Positions 1-8,734 of a stretch of DNA of 64,000 nucleotides are shown here, one piece after another (within the stretch, counting starts at the first letter, position 1; the number at the start of each line of letters is the position of its first letter). A model generated the notes under the pieces. The model had not been told where the DNA came from and did not search any database. It saw only the letters and a list, made by a program, of their open reading frames with translations. Origin of the DNA: Halomonas cupida (GTDB lineage Bacteria > Pseudomonadota > Gammaproteobacteria > Pseudomonadales > Halomonadaceae). Both the position numbers and the translations under genes were made by a program. Location of the stretch: assembly GCF_900142755.1 (NCBI RefSeq), contig NZ_FRCA01000003.1, positions 372,001 to 436,000 on the forward strand, given 5' to 3'.

Positions 1-590
1 GTACGTTCCTGACGACCATTCTGCTTGCCGACGATCTCGATACCTTCATGCTCACCCAGTGCCGCCTCACAACCCTCGATCCGTTGCAGAATGGGGACCA
101 CGGGGATGCCATCGAGCAATGCCACCTGCCCCTCTCCGCCGAGGGCATCGGCAAGATATTCACAGGCCTTGTAGCCGGCATCGTAGTTCTTCGAGCCGAC
201 AAAGCCATCGATGGGGCCATTGGCCTGGGCATCGATGGCGATGGTGGTCACCCCGGCTTCCTGAGCAGAAAGCACTGCTGTCTCTACACCCACCGAGTCC
301 GTGGGGTTGAGCAGCAGGATATCGATATCACGCTGAATCAGATCCTCGACATCATTGACCTGCTTGGCCACATCGTGACGAGCATCGGTGATGATCAGCT
401 CGGCACCGATGCTTGACGCGGCTTCCTCCAGTGCTTCCTGCATGGTGACGAAATACTGGTTGTTGAGCTCCTGGAAGGACATACCGATCTTCAGCGGCTC
501 ATCTGCAGCACTGGCACTCGCTGCCGTCAGGGAACAGGCCAGGACAAGGCTGGACAGCATTGCGCTGTGCTTGAGAGGTGTGACTGGCAT
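1..590 (-). CDS. Sugar ABC transporter periplasmic substrate-binding protein (RbsB-like), partial
   Basis: The first 196 codons of a periplasmic sugar-binding protein; the C-terminal part lies beyond the left edge of the window. The start ATG at 590 follows GAGGAGCC. A signal peptide of about 28 residues ends in ASASAA. The mature part opens with LKIGMSFQELNNQYFVT, then shows D-A-R-H-D, a D-I-L-L-L-N-P-T-D segment and DGFVGSKNYDAGY, all typical of type 1 periplasmic binding proteins of the ribose/galactose family. Such proteins deliver a sugar to an inner-membrane ABC permease. The ATPase and permease genes would be expected to the left, outside the window, because the gene is transcribed leftwards and could be first in its operon. 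Substrate cannot be told. An operator-like pair of palindromes lies just upstream. Confidence 0.9.
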   Translation of the reverse strand, partial: MPVTPLKHSAMLSSLVLACSLTAASASAADEPLKIGMSFQELNNQYFVTMQEALEEAASSIGAELIITDARHDVAKQVNDVEDLIQRDIDILLLNPTDSVGVETAVLSAQEAGVTTIAIDAQANGPIDGFVGSKNYDAGYKACEYLADALGGEGQVALLDGIPVVPILQRIEGCEAALGEHEGIEIVGKQNGRQER

Positions 591-660
591 GCTTGGCTCC
601 TCGGTTGTTGTTCTTGCTTTGTTTGAAGTTCCGAAAAGTGGTGGTTATCTGCCGATATGA

Positions 661-692
661 TGACGTTGTCATTTAAAATGTTAACGTCAACA
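661..692. promoter_or_regulatory. Candidate operator pair upstream of sugar-transport operon
   Basis: Two adjacent dyads lie 71-102 bp upstream of the sugar-binding-protein ATG: TGACGTTGTCA at 661-671 and TGTTAACGTCAACA at 679-692. The second has the central CG and symmetric arms common in LacI-family operators that control sugar ABC transporters. The regulator gene is not in the window. Function is inferred from position and symmetry only. Confidence 0.4.
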
Positions 693-1120
693 TTCTTGCA
701 AGCTAGTCGAGCTGAAATGCCAGGTCAATGTCACTGCGACTAAGGTATAGCGGTTGCGGCGAGCAGGACTGCGCCGCTGGCAGGTGCTTATATACAGCCC
801 GGCCTTACTCTCATTTCAGGCGTCTGCCGGTGGGTATCCGACCGTACTGCGACTGCTGGCTGCTCAGGCCTCGAAGCTTGCCAATATGTCATCCGGGGGC
901 TGCCAAAACGGGTCTCTTCGGACTATGCTGCAACTGCTATCAAGTGGTTCGTTTGGCCGCAGGTCCTTGTGCCGATTCGAAAACTTGATACCTGCGAGGG
1001 CCAAGTAAACTTCGGTTTCCTTGTCGCGTTACGCAAAGTCACACTTAGGGATGGTCACGGCAGCTGGCGCCAGCTAGGGTTAGGCTATCCATTCGACTAA
1101 TGTCTCAGGAGGAGATAGTC

Positions 1121-1573
1121 ATGAACGGTAACATGAAACGTACTGTAGGTATGGCCATGCTGATGGCCTTCATGGCTGGCGGCCTGGCTGCCTGTGATAA
1201 GGAAGAGGCGCCGGCGGATGAAGCTGAGCAGTCCATGGAATCCATGGAAGAATCTGCCAACGAGGCCGAGCAGTCCATGGAAGAAGCTGGTGCTGCTGCG
1301 GATGAGGCCATGGACGACACGGCCGCTGCTGCCGAAGAGACTACGGATGACGCGGCTGCCGCTACCGACGAGGCAGCTGATGATATGGGTGCGGCTGCCG
1401 ATGAGGCCATGAACGACGCGGAGCAGATGGCTGACGATGCTGGCCAGGCCATGGACGACGCTGCTTCTGAAGCCGACCAGATGGCTGATGAAACCATGGA
1501 CGATGCCGGTCAGGCCATGGAAGATGCCGGTAATGACATGCAGGATAGTGCAGAAGAAGAAACTACCAACTAA
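1121..1573 (+). CDS. Acidic alanine-rich lipoprotein with heptad repeats
   Basis: A 150-residue predicted lipoprotein. The start at 1121 is chosen because AGGAGGA at 1108-1114 is well spaced; an in-frame ATG at 1100 has no such site. The signal peptide ends in a lipobox L-A-A-C with Cys25, and Asp follows at +2, which in E. coli favours retention in the inner membrane. The rest is almost entirely Ala, Asp, Glu and Met in a seven-residue rhythm (ADEAMDD, QAMDDAA, QAMEDAG), so it should form long amphipathic, strongly acidic helices. I recognise no family or catalytic motif. The next gene encodes a second protein of the same design. A strong hairpin follows. A structural or stress-related envelope role is a guess. 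Confidence 0.85.
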   Translation: MNGNMKRTVGMAMLMAFMAGGLAACDKEEAPADEAEQSMESMEESANEAEQSMEEAGAAADEAMDDTAAAAEETTDDAAAATDEAADDMGAAADEAMNDAEQMADDAGQAMDDAASEADQMADETMDDAGQAMEDAGNDMQDSAEEETTN

Positions 1574-1609
1574 GGCACGCCTTGCCGGCAACGCCGGTTG
1601 GCAATCCTT

Positions 1610-1635
1610 CGCGGCCGGGCAAATGCCCGGCCGCG
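1610..1635 (+). terminator. Hairpin terminator after first lipoprotein gene
   Basis: An 11-bp perfect GC-rich stem (1610-1620 with 1625-1635) with an AAAT loop lies 37 bp past the stop codon. The T-run after it is weak (TTGCGTTC). Confidence 0.6.
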
Positions 1636-1759
1636 TTGCGTTCAGTTCGGGAATTCTTGTCTGAAATCATCAAGTCAGCAGGATACCTTTGAAGATTGTT
1701 GCCGACACACGCCTATACTGTGCGATGCAGCTATTCAGCTGCCTTTCTGGAGAAGAACC

Positions 1760-2164
1760 ATGATTTATGGGAAGTTTCGTCGCCTGGCGCTGGCCGGTGC
1801 TATCGCCATGCTGGGCCTTGGACTGGCCGCTTGTGAGGATGATTCCGCAGAACAGACAGGCGCAAAGGTGGATGAGGCTCGTGAAGCGGTCAAGGAGCAG
1901 GCTCAGGGCATGGTCGACCAGGCTGCTGCGGCGCTCGACGAAGCCTCCGACCGAGCGGCTGAGGTTCTTTCCAATGCCGGTGGTATGGCCTCCGAAGCGC
2001 TTGATGACGCGACTCAAGTGGTTGACTCCGGCACACAGCAGGCCGGTGATACGGTCACGCGTATGGCGGATGATGCACAGCAGGCCGTCGACGAGGCGGT
2101 CGACGATGCCGATGAAGACGTTCAGCAGTCGGCGGATGAGGAAGGAGCCACCGAGTCATCATGA
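1760..2164 (+). CDS. Second acidic alanine-rich lipoprotein
   Basis: A 134-residue predicted lipoprotein with start at 1760 after GGAGAAGAACC. The signal peptide ends in L-A-A-C (Cys25), followed by E-D-D. Beyond that the protein is rich in Ala, Asp, Glu and Gln in a helical pattern (VDQAAAALDEASDRAAEVL, ADDAQQAVDEAVDDADEDV) and has no aromatic residues past the signal. It looks like a paralogue in style, though not a close sequence copy, of the lipoprotein 190 bp upstream. Separate hairpins after each gene suggest two transcription units. Function unknown; a coiled-coil envelope protein is the most that can be said. Confidence 0.82.
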   Translation: MIYGKFRRLALAGAIAMLGLGLAACEDDSAEQTGAKVDEAREAVKEQAQGMVDQAAAALDEASDRAAEVLSNAGGMASEALDDATQVVDSGTQQAGDTVTRMADDAQQAVDEAVDDADEDVQQSADEEGATESS

Positions 2165-2168
2165 ATAC

Positions 2169-2196
2169 CAGAGGCCGGGCATCTGCCCGGCCTCTG
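2169..2196 (+). terminator. Hairpin terminator after second lipoprotein gene
   Basis: A perfect 12-bp stem (2169-2180 with 2185-2196), loop ATCT, five bases after the stop codon, followed by a pyrimidine-rich stretch. Confidence 0.65.
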
Positions 2197-2272
2197 TCAG
2201 TACGTCTTCTTCACCACTTCTTCCGGCAGTTGCTGGCTGTGGCGCCTGGTTGCCGGAGCCTTTGGTGATCTG

Positions 2273-3154
2273 TCAGTCGTTCTGTTCAATGCCCTGCACA
2301 TACCAGGGGGCGCCGTCACGCAGATTGCGGATCAAGTGCCAGGTTTCGTTGAACTCGGTCTTCTCTCCGTTCTCTTCCAGTACTCCGTGGAACAGCACAC
2401 GAGCCTCGGCCTGATTGTCGTACTCGCGCACTCCGCCCAGTTCGGCGAACAGACGCACGACCTCGGTGCGGTTATTGGCCGGCTGGTTGGCTCGCTCTTC
2501 GCGCAGAAGGTTATAGAGTTCGGGGGTGACGTACTCCTGAATACCGGATAGGTCATTGTTGTCCCAGGCACGTTGCAGGGTCATGAAGTGTTCCTTTGCA
2601 CCACCAAGGAAGCGCTCACGGTCGAACCATTCTGGGTCAGCGACGGGGCCCGTCGAAGCGCTGCCACCTGGCGTGCTGAAGGCGCTGGTGTCATGCTGCT
2701 CACGAGACCAGCTGGTTGGTGCCTGAGGAGAGTCCGCATGAGGCGCACTGGTTGCTCCTGCATTGGCTGTGCGGCGTCGCGCAAACAGCTTGAAGAGCAG
2801 GAAGGCCAGGCCTGCGATCAGCAGGATGTCCATCAAGCGAAGCTCATCGAAGGCGCCGCCGAAGAACAGTGCGCCGAGCAGGCCGCCGGCCAGCAGACCA
2901 CCGAGCATGCCGCCCATGAAACCGCCCTTGCGTGGTGCCGTGGCGGGAGTTGCCTGGTTGGGGCGAGCGGCCGACGATTGAGTGGCGGAAGGTTGGTCTG
3001 CCTGACGCGAGAAGGTGCCGACGCTCTTGCCGCCACCAGCACGGCGCGCTTCTGCGCTATCCAGAGCAAGGCCGGCTCCGAGCATGGCGACCAGCAGCAT
3101 GACGATCAAGCGGTTGATGGCGAAAAAATGGCGCAGCACGAGGAAGTGGCGCAT
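2273..3154 (-). CDS. Tim44-like domain membrane protein
   Basis: A 293-residue protein of the predicted lipid-binding Tim44-like family (COG4395 type). The start at 3154 (MRHFLVLRHF) is preferred over an upstream ATG at 3220 because it follows GGAG and begins the signal/anchor helix. The order is: hydrophobic N-terminus about 14-34, a low-complexity Ala/Pro/Gln linker, a glycine-rich hydrophobic stretch (GGFMGGMLGGLLAGGLLGALFF) and a second TM helix (LMDILLIAGLAFLLFKLF), then after another linker the C-terminal Tim44-like domain starting EWFDRERFLGGAKEHFMTLQ and ending in WYVQGIEQND. Family members sit at the inner membrane; the bacterial role is not settled. It is convergent with the lipoprotein gene. 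Confidence 0.85.
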   Translation of the reverse strand: MRHFLVLRHFFAINRLIVMLLVAMLGAGLALDSAEARRAGGGKSVGTFSRQADQPSATQSSAARPNQATPATAPRKGGFMGGMLGGLLAGGLLGALFFGGAFDELRLMDILLIAGLAFLLFKLFARRRTANAGATSAPHADSPQAPTSWSREQHDTSAFSTPGGSASTGPVADPEWFDRERFLGGAKEHFMTLQRAWDNNDLSGIQEYVTPELYNLLREERANQPANNRTEVVRLFAELGGVREYDNQAEARVLFHGVLEENGEKTEFNETWHLIRNLRDGAPWYVQGIEQND

Positions 3155-3298
3155 CGAGTCGATCTCCAGAGTGAGTGATTGTCCCCGACTGCCAACGAGT
3201 CGGATATCGGGACAGGACAACAGGGGGAAAACTCATCCATTCTATCGATTGCGCGGGCAGCGGAAAGACATGACAGTCAAAAAATGAGGAAGGATGGC

Positions 3299-3880
3299 AT
3301 GTTGATGGATCCTGAACGCAGTCTATTGCTGATCGTCGATGTCCAGAGCAGGCTGATGCCGGTGATCGAACGGGCCGACCAGGCCGTGTCGGAGATCAGT
3401 TGGCTGGTGGCGGTGGCCGAGCATCTGGCGGTGCCAGTGTGGTGTACGGAGCAGAACCCTGACGGGCTGGGGCCGACCGAGCCACGTCTGGCGTCGGTAC
3501 TGCCGGCATCGACGCGTGGCATCGTCAAGCGCCATTTCAATGCCTGCCGTGAGCCGGGATTTGTTGAAGGGCTGAAGGAGCTGTCGCGGCCTCAGGTAGT
3601 GATTGCCGGAGCCGAGGCGCACATCTGTGTGCTACAGACCGCACTGGGCCTGCGCGACCAGGGGTTCGAGGTATTCTGGCTGATCGAGGGTTGTGTCAGC
3701 CGTCGTCTGGAGGAAGCCCGCCTGGCACGTGAACGGCTGGTGCAGGCGGGAGGTGTCGTGGTAAGCGCGGACATGGTGGCCTACGAGTGGCTGCAGCGCT
3801 GCGATGACAACACCTTTCGTGACGTTCATCGCCGATTGCTCAAGCCGCGAGCCGGACGTCCGCTGCGGCTGACACCATGA
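3299..3880 (+). CDS. Isochorismatase-family cysteine hydrolase (YcaC-like)
   Basis: A 193-residue cytoplasmic hydrolase. The start at 3299 follows GAGGAAGG; upstream in-frame ATGs lie in the divergent promoter region. The catalytic triad of the isochorismatase superfamily is visible: Asp14 (IVDVQ), Lys77 (IVKRHFNA) and Cys110 (AHICVLQT). A Cys nucleophile points to a nicotinamidase/YcaC-type hydrolase rather than true isochorismatase. No neighbouring gene points to a substrate. It ends 21 bp from the convergent yaaA gene. Confidence 0.88.
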   Translation: MLMDPERSLLLIVDVQSRLMPVIERADQAVSEISWLVAVAEHLAVPVWCTEQNPDGLGPTEPRLASVLPASTRGIVKRHFNACREPGFVEGLKELSRPQVVIAGAEAHICVLQTALGLRDQGFEVFWLIEGCVSRRLEEARLARERLVQAGGVVVSADMVAYEWLQRCDDNTFRDVHRRLLKPRAGRPLRLTP

Positions 3881-3901
3881 TATTCGTGCTGCCGGCCGGT
3901 C

Positions 3902-4678
3902 TCAGGCCGGTGTATCGCGGGTGAATACCAGTGTATTGCCTTCGGACTGGGCGGTGTTGAAGCGATAGCCGGCAACATTGAAATCCTTGAGGCCCTCACG
4001 GTCGTCGAGTCGCTGACGAATCATCCAGGCTGCCATCAGGCCGCGTGCCTTCTTGGCGTAGAAGCTGATGATCTTGTACTGACCATTCTTGAGGTCTCTG
4101 AATACTGGCGTGACCACATCGGCCTTGAGCTTGCGTGCTGCTATTGCCTTGAAATACTCGTTGGAGGCCAGGTTGACCAGTATCGGTGAGCCACTGGCGG
4201 CAACAGACTCGTCCAGCTCGGCAGTCAGGGTGTCCTGCCAGAAAGCGTAGAGATCCTTGCCTGCTGGATTCCTGAGACGGGTACCCATTTCCAGGCGGTA
4301 GGGCTGAATCAGATCCAGCGGACGCAGCAGACCGTAGAGTCCAGAGAGAATTCGCAGATGCTGTTGGGCAAAAGCATTGTCGTCCTCGTCGAAGGTGTCT
4401 GCCTCCAGTCCCACATAGACATCACCCTGGAAAGCCTGGGCAGCCTGCTTGGCATTATCCGGAGTGAAGGGAGGCTGCCACTCGGCAAAGCGTGCTGCGT
4501 TGAGCCCGGCAATTCGATCGCTGACGCCCATCAATTCGGCGATCTGCGCAGGGCTGTAGTCACGCAGGATTTCGATCAGCTGCTGACTGCTGTCGAGATA
4601 GTCTGGTTGGGTAAAAGTCTCGGTGGTGGCGGGGGTCTCGAAGTCCAGAGTCTTGGCTGGCGAGATAATGCTGAGCAT
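3902..4678 (-). CDS. yaaA: Peroxide stress protein YaaA
   Basis: A 258-residue protein matching E. coli YaaA closely by eye from [13 protein letters not shown] through [11 protein letters not shown] and [13 protein letters not shown]. The ATG at 4678 gives the family start; a TTG just before it is in frame but unnecessary. YaaA lowers free intracellular iron during H2O2 stress and has a DNA-binding fold. Length equals that of the family. A GGGAG Shine-Dalgarno precedes it. No OxyR site was identified. Confidence 0.95.
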   Translation of the reverse strand: MLSIISPAKTLDFETPATTETFTQPDYLDSSQQLIEILRDYSPAQIAELMGVSDRIAGLNAARFAEWQPPFTPDNAKQAAQAFQGDVYVGLEADTFDEDDNAFAQQHLRILSGLYGLLRPLDLIQPYRLEMGTRLRNPAGKDLYAFWQDTLTAELDESVAASGSPILVNLASNEYFKAIAARKLKADVVTPVFRDLKNGQYKIISFYAKKARGLMAAWMIRQRLDDREGLKDFNVAGYRFNTAQSEGNTLVFTRDTPA

Positions 4679-4741
4679 CAACGGGCTCCCTGATGGTCGA
4701 CAGTGGCCGAAGCGGTAAGAAGAAGAGACGGCATTGTAACA

Positions 4742-4763
4742 AGCCCCGGCCAGGGCCGGGGCT
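4742..4763 (-). terminator. Hairpin downstream of tas
   Basis: A 10-bp perfect GC stem (4742-4751 with 4754-4763) between tas and yaaA. On the minus strand it is followed by TTGTTACAA, a modest U-tract. It would end transcripts from tas. Confidence 0.5.
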
Positions 4764-4860
4764 ATGGAGGCGATAGTCTGCCGCCCAGCAGCGGTGGAAT
4801 CGGAGCGATGAGCTCCGAGGAGGGGAGACCGGGGGCTGCCCCCCCCGGGCCGGGAGGTTC

Positions 4861-5892
4861 TCAGGGGCTGGGGTTGGGCGTTTCGACGTGAATCGTCTCG
4901 ATGGCCTCCAGCACCTCATCGGACAGCACCAGGGATTCGCTGCCGAGGTTGCTTTCCAACTGTTCCATGGTAGTGGCACCAATGATGTTACTGGTCAGGA
5001 AGGGGCGCGAGTTGACCCAGGCCAGGGCCATCTGAGCGGGATCCAGACCATGTTCTCGGGCCAGCTCGACATAGGCACGGGTGGCACGCTCGGCGAGTGG
5101 CGAGTTGTAGCGCTGGAAGCGTTCATAGAGCGTCAGGCGTGCCTTGGGTGGTCGGGCACCTTCCAGATACTTCCCGGACAGCACACCGAATGCCAGCGGA
5201 GAGTAAGCCAACAGCCCCACCTCTTCACGCTGGGCGATTTCGGCCAGGCCGACCTCGTAGCTGCGATTGAGCAGGCTGTAGGGATTCTGTACCGAGGCAA
5301 CACGCGGTACACCGAGGCGCTCGGCGAGCTGCAGACTATGCATGATGCCCCAGGGCGTCTCGTTCGACAGGCCAATGGCGCGGACCTTGCCGGCATCCAC
5401 CAGCTCCTTGAGGGCGGAAAGTGACTCCTCGAGAGAGGTGGCGTCTTCTTCCTCGTTCCAGCTGTAGCCGAGGCGGCCGAAGAAATTGGTGCCACGATCC
5501 GGCCAATGCAACTGATAGAGGTCGACATAGTCGGTCTGCAGGCGTTGCAGGCTGGAGTCGATGGCGGCGTGGATATGCTCGCGGGTCAAGCGGCTCCCGC
5601 CACGAACATGAGCCATGCCCGGGCCGGCGACCTTGGTGGCAAGGATCACATCGTCACGTACGCCGCGTTGCTTCAGCCAACTCCCGATGTATTGTTCGGT
5701 GCGACCCTGTGTTTCGGCGGTCGGTGGCACCGGATACATTTCCGCCGTATCGATGAAGTTGATACCGAAGGCAACAGCACGGTCGAGCTGTTCGTGGGCT
5801 TCGCTTTCGGTGTTCTGCTCACCAAAGGTCATGGTACCGAGGCACAGTCGGCTGACTTTCATGCCGGTCTGGCCCAGCGGACGCGTCTGCAT
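4861..5892 (-). CDS. tas: Aldo/keto reductase, Tas family
   Basis: A 343-residue NADP(H)-dependent aldo/keto reductase close to E. coli Tas by recall ([39 protein letters not shown]). The start at 5892 follows GGGAG; the longer frame opening at 5946 lacks a ribosome site. Active-site residues are visible: Asp48, Tyr53, Lys87 and the His of LYQLHWP. A cytoplasmic TIM-barrel. Physiological substrate unknown; Tas was named for starvation-associated complementation of tyrosine auxotrophy. Confidence 0.93.
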   Translation of the reverse strand: MQTRPLGQTGMKVSRLCLGTMTFGEQNTESEAHEQLDRAVAFGINFIDTAEMYPVPPTAETQGRTEQYIGSWLKQRGVRDDVILATKVAGPGMAHVRGGSRLTREHIHAAIDSSLQRLQTDYVDLYQLHWPDRGTNFFGRLGYSWNEEEDATSLEESLSALKELVDAGKVRAIGLSNETPWGIMHSLQLAERLGVPRVASVQNPYSLLNRSYEVGLAEIAQREEVGLLAYSPLAFGVLSGKYLEGARPPKARLTLYERFQRYNSPLAERATRAYVELAREHGLDPAQMALAWVNSRPFLTSNIIGATTMEQLESNLGSESLVLSDEVLEAIETIHVETPNPSP

Positions 5893-6355
5893 AGTGGCTC
5901 CCGGTTGCTGGATGGTGTACGTCTCGAGATGCAGCAAATTCGGCAATGATTCTGCGTGGAATGACAGATTTCATTACCCTGTTAACGGATATCAGTATAT
6001 CAGCTGAAGTTGCATGATAGCCGCATCGGCACAGGCTTCACGCTGCATTGCAGCGTTCATGGCTCTTGAACGTGGCGTTGCCCTGGGTCAGAGCGCCTGG
6101 TAACGGGGGTTGAGTCCTTGTAAACCCAGGCGTATGCTTGCGACCCCACGGTCACAGATGACTCTGTGATACTGCTGATGAGATGCAGGTACGATTACCG
6201 TGTTGCAGGTGCACACAGTGGCATCGGCAGTGTGGTAAGCGTGGAGTATGGCTAGCCTGGCTGATGGCTGGCTTTTTTTCTGGGTCTGGTTTCGGGGCGG
6301 ATCCCTCCGGACCCGGGATTTTCTTTCCGAGAACCCGTATTCAAGGTTGGTTGCC
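5893..6355. other. Intergenic region, no gene seen
   Basis: A 463-bp divergent region between tas and the Sel1-repeat gene. It must hold promoters for both. A run of seven T's at about 6275 follows a weak inverted repeat (AGCC...GGCT) and could be a terminator remnant. Nothing else stands out. Confidence 0.5.
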
Positions 6356-6865
6356 ATGCAGCAGGCATCGTCACTCAAGACGCGGCTCGAATATCATCTT
6401 GCCCAGCAGCTGTTCCAGACGCGCTGGCTTCCGCGTTCGCCGCGTACCCAGAAGTTGACCATGCGTCTGTTCCAGCGCTGCGCAGATGCCGGTCACCCGG
6501 CGGCGCTATCGCTCTACGGCCATATGCTCTATCACCGTGCGCGAGCCCCTCAGGACAAGGCTCGTGGTGCGCGTTACGTGCTTCAGGCGGCACACGGTGG
6601 AGATATCCGTGCCCAGTATCAGGCCGGACAGATTCATGAGCATGGCTGCGCCCTCTATCCGCGGCGTTTCGATCATGCCGTGACCTGGTATGCACGTGCC
6701 GGTGAAGCGGGGCATACCATGGCGGCGGCACGCCTCGAGCAGGCCTATCGCCATGGTGAACTGGCCTTGCCGGTGGACATGGAACGTGCTGATTACTGGG
6801 CCCATCTTGCTGGTATGCAGCATAACGGCTCGCTGGACAATGCTGGCGACCAGCAGCGACACTAG
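6356..6865 (+). CDS. Sel1-repeat (TPR-like) protein
   Basis: A 169-residue soluble protein made of Sel1-type helical repeats: AGHPAALSLYGHMLYH, ARYVLQAAHGGDIRAQYQAG and AVTWYARAGEAGHTMAAARL show the A..A......G pattern. The start at 6356 follows AAGG; an earlier in-frame ATG at 6248 would add a hydrophobic, atypical leader and is rejected. No signal peptide. Such proteins are adaptors for protein contacts; partner unknown. Confidence 0.75.
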   Translation: MQQASSLKTRLEYHLAQQLFQTRWLPRSPRTQKLTMRLFQRCADAGHPAALSLYGHMLYHRARAPQDKARGARYVLQAAHGGDIRAQYQAGQIHEHGCALYPRRFDHAVTWYARAGEAGHTMAAARLEQAYRHGELALPVDMERADYWAHLAGMQHNGSLDNAGDQQRH

Positions 6866-6991
6866 GAGCAGTTCTCGCTGAGATGCCCCGGTATGGGGTT
6901 GCGCAGGCCCTTGCGGTAGGTACTCTCGGCGACTTCTGAATCGGCTCGACCAGCCTGGCGGCTGGCCGTCACCTCGAGGACTGTTCCGCCT

Positions 6992-7495
6992 GTGGCGCTA
7001 CCGACACTGCTGGATATCGAGGCGTCCGGGTTCGGACGCGGCAGCTACCCTATCGAAATCGGCCTTGCTCGTGCCGATGGCAGCTGCTGTGCCTTTCTTA
7101 TCCAACCCCTGGATGAATGGACACACTGGGATCCCAAGGCCGAATTACTGCACGGGATTTCTCGTGCACGACTCCAGCGTGAGGGCTATCCGGTGCGCCA
7201 TGTCGCACGCTGGCTCAATGATGAGCTCCACGAAGAGGGTATTGCCTACAGCGATAGTTGGGGCTATGACAATACCTGGCTGTCACTGTTGTTCCATCAT
7301 GCCGGGATGATCCCAGGCTTCCGTCTCGAAGCATTGCGACGTCTGCTCAACGAAGAACAGATGGCGATGTGGAGTGACGTGAAGGAGAACATGATCGATC
7401 AGCAGGATATCCGCCGCCATCGTGCCGGTGAGGATGCCCGCTTGTTGCAATTGACCTATGCCAGAACCCTCGAACTGACCTCCTCCAGCGACTAG
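6992..7495 (+). CDS. DEDDh-type 3'-5' exonuclease-like protein
   Basis: A 167-residue protein with the exonuclease fold of the DnaQ/RNase T type. It opens with LLDIEASGFG (DIE motif carrying the first Asp and Glu), has a middle Asp region (YSDSWGYDNTW) and ends with HRAGEDARLLQL, the H-x4-D of motif III. It probably removes 3' nucleotides from DNA or RNA. The start is GTG at 6992 after GAGGA at 6976-6980; no ATG is available at the right place. Substrate unknown. Confidence 0.78.
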   Translation: MALPTLLDIEASGFGRGSYPIEIGLARADGSCCAFLIQPLDEWTHWDPKAELLHGISRARLQREGYPVRHVARWLNDELHEEGIAYSDSWGYDNTWLSLLFHHAGMIPGFRLEALRRLLNEEQMAMWSDVKENMIDQQDIRRHRAGEDARLLQLTYARTLELTSSSD

Positions 7496-7510
7496 CCCGT
7501 TCCCGGGCAA

Positions 7511-7548
7511 CAATCCAATAGCTCAACATGAGCTATTGGATTGCCATG
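7511..7548. repeat. Solitary terminal module of the 175-bp dispersed repeat
   Basis: A perfect 15-bp inverted repeat (7511-7525 with 7529-7543, loop ACA) between convergent genes. Its right arm, GAGCTATTGGATTGCCATGT, matches the end of the 175-bp repeats at 30353 and 58984 at 19 of 20 bases. No T-run follows, so it is probably a repeat-derived hairpin rather than a classical terminator. Confidence 0.75.
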
Positions 7549-7570
7549 TTATGCCACGTCGAGAGCGGGC

Positions 7571-8671
7571 TCAGGCGCCGCTGCCTGGTGCAGCGACCTT
7601 CAGCAGTACCTTGCCGGTATTGGCATTGGCCATGACGTGTTGGTGTGCCTGTTCGGCCTCGTCAATGGGCCAGTCGGCATCGATCAGCGGTTTGATCGCG
7701 CCGCTTTCCAGTGCTGGCCACACATGCTTGACGACTTGAGCGAGAATCTCGCCCTTGGCGTGGGGAGGGCGGGCACGCAGAGTCGAGCCGATGATGCGCT
7801 GGCGCTTCATCAGCAGGCGGCCAAAGTCCAGCTCGGCCGAACGGCCTCCCATGAAGCCGATCACCACCATACGTCCATCGGCAGCCAGTACGCGCTGATT
7901 GTCGGCCAGATAGCTGGCACCTACCGGATCGAGGATCAAGCTGGGTTCACCCCAGGCCTTTACCGCTTCGACGAAACTCCCCTGATGACGATTCCACCCC
8001 GCATCGGCGCCCAGTGCGCGGCAGCGCTCGAGCTTGTCATCACTGCCGACGGTCACGAAGCAGGGATAACCGAAATGGCGGCAGAGCTGAATGGCTGCGG
8101 TACCCACGCCACTGGCCGCGGCATGCAGCAGCACACGCTCACCGGGTTGCAGGGCACCTTCCATGAACAGGTTGAGCCATGCCGTGGCATGTACTTCCGG
8201 CAGGGCAGCGGCATCACGTAGCGAGAGGCCGCGGGGCACCGGCATCAACTGGCGTTCGTCGACACAGACGCGCTCGGCATAGCCACCGCCGGCAAGCAGA
8301 GCGCAGACCTGGTCGCCGGGCGAGAACTGGTTGGCCTCGGGGCCGCAGGCGATGACCGTGCCACTGACCTCCAGACCGAGTACCTCGGAGGCGCCGGGCG
8401 GTGGTGGATAGTGTCCAGCCCGCTGCATCAGATCCGCCCGGTTGACGCCGGCCCAGGCCACCGCGATATGCACCTCGCGTCCCTCGGGCGCAGGGAGATC
8501 CTCGACAATCTGCCAGTGGAGAGAGCCTTCAGCGGGTTTTTGGACTGAGCCTTCAGCGGGTTTTTGGACGGAGCCCCCAGCGGGTTTGTGGGATGAGCCC
8601 TCAGCGGGTTTGTGGGATGAGCCCCCAGCGGGTTTGTGGACTGAGCCTTCAGTGATAACGGTTGCATACAT
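7571..8671 (-). CDS. qor: NAD(P)H:quinone oxidoreductase (zinc-less ADH family) with repeat-expanded N-terminus
   Basis: A 366-residue MDR-superfamily quinone oxidoreductase of the PIG3/QorA type. It has GVNRADLMQRAGHYPPPPGASEVLGLEVSG near the N-terminus, the nucleotide-binding HAAASGVGTAAIQL and no structural zinc cysteine cluster. Start at 8671 after GGGAG. Between the first strand (MYATVITEG) and the following SLHWQIVEDLP lie five 8-residue units of the form S-V/S-H/Q-K-P-A-G/E-G encoded by five 24-bp tandem repeats. Without these 40 residues the protein would be 326 long, the family norm. The frame is kept, so the enzyme may still fold with a surface loop. It lies 63 bp after the LOG gene on the same strand. 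Confidence 0.88.
   Translation of the reverse strand: MYATVITEGSVHKPAGGSSHKPAEGSSHKPAGGSVQKPAEGSVQKPAEGSLHWQIVEDLPAPEGREVHIAVAWAGVNRADLMQRAGHYPPPPGASEVLGLEVSGTVIACGPEANQFSPGDQVCALLAGGGYAERVCVDERQLMPVPRGLSLRDAAALPEVHATAWLNLFMEGALQPGERVLLHAAASGVGTAAIQLCRHFGYPCFVTVGSDDKLERCRALGADAGWNRHQGSFVEAVKAWGEPSLILDPVGASYLADNQRVLAADGRMVVIGFMGGRSAELDFGRLLMKRQRIIGSTLRARPPHAKGEILAQVVKHVWPALESGAIKPLIDADWPIDEAEQAHQHVMANANTGKVLLKVAAPGSGA
8523..8642. repeat. 24-bp minisatellite inside qor (5 full units)
   Basis: Units begin at 8523, 8547, 8571, 8595 and 8619, each starting GAGCC and containing CAGCGGGTTT; a degenerate sixth starts at 8643. Units differ at few positions. The core GAGCCCTCAGCG recurs outside genes at 25014 and 25040. 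Confidence 0.93.
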
Positions 8672-8734
8672 GATCAATGACTCCCGGAGTGAGCGGCGAT
8701 TCAAGCGACGGTCTGCGACATTTCCATTGGTTTG

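Noticed and set aside
728..1008. Overlapping plus-strand frames between the sugar-binding gene and the first lipoprotein
   Set aside because: No ribosome site, overlapping frames of random composition; treated as intergenic. A 14-bp palindrome AGCTGGCGCCAGCT at 1062-1075 is noted but unassigned.
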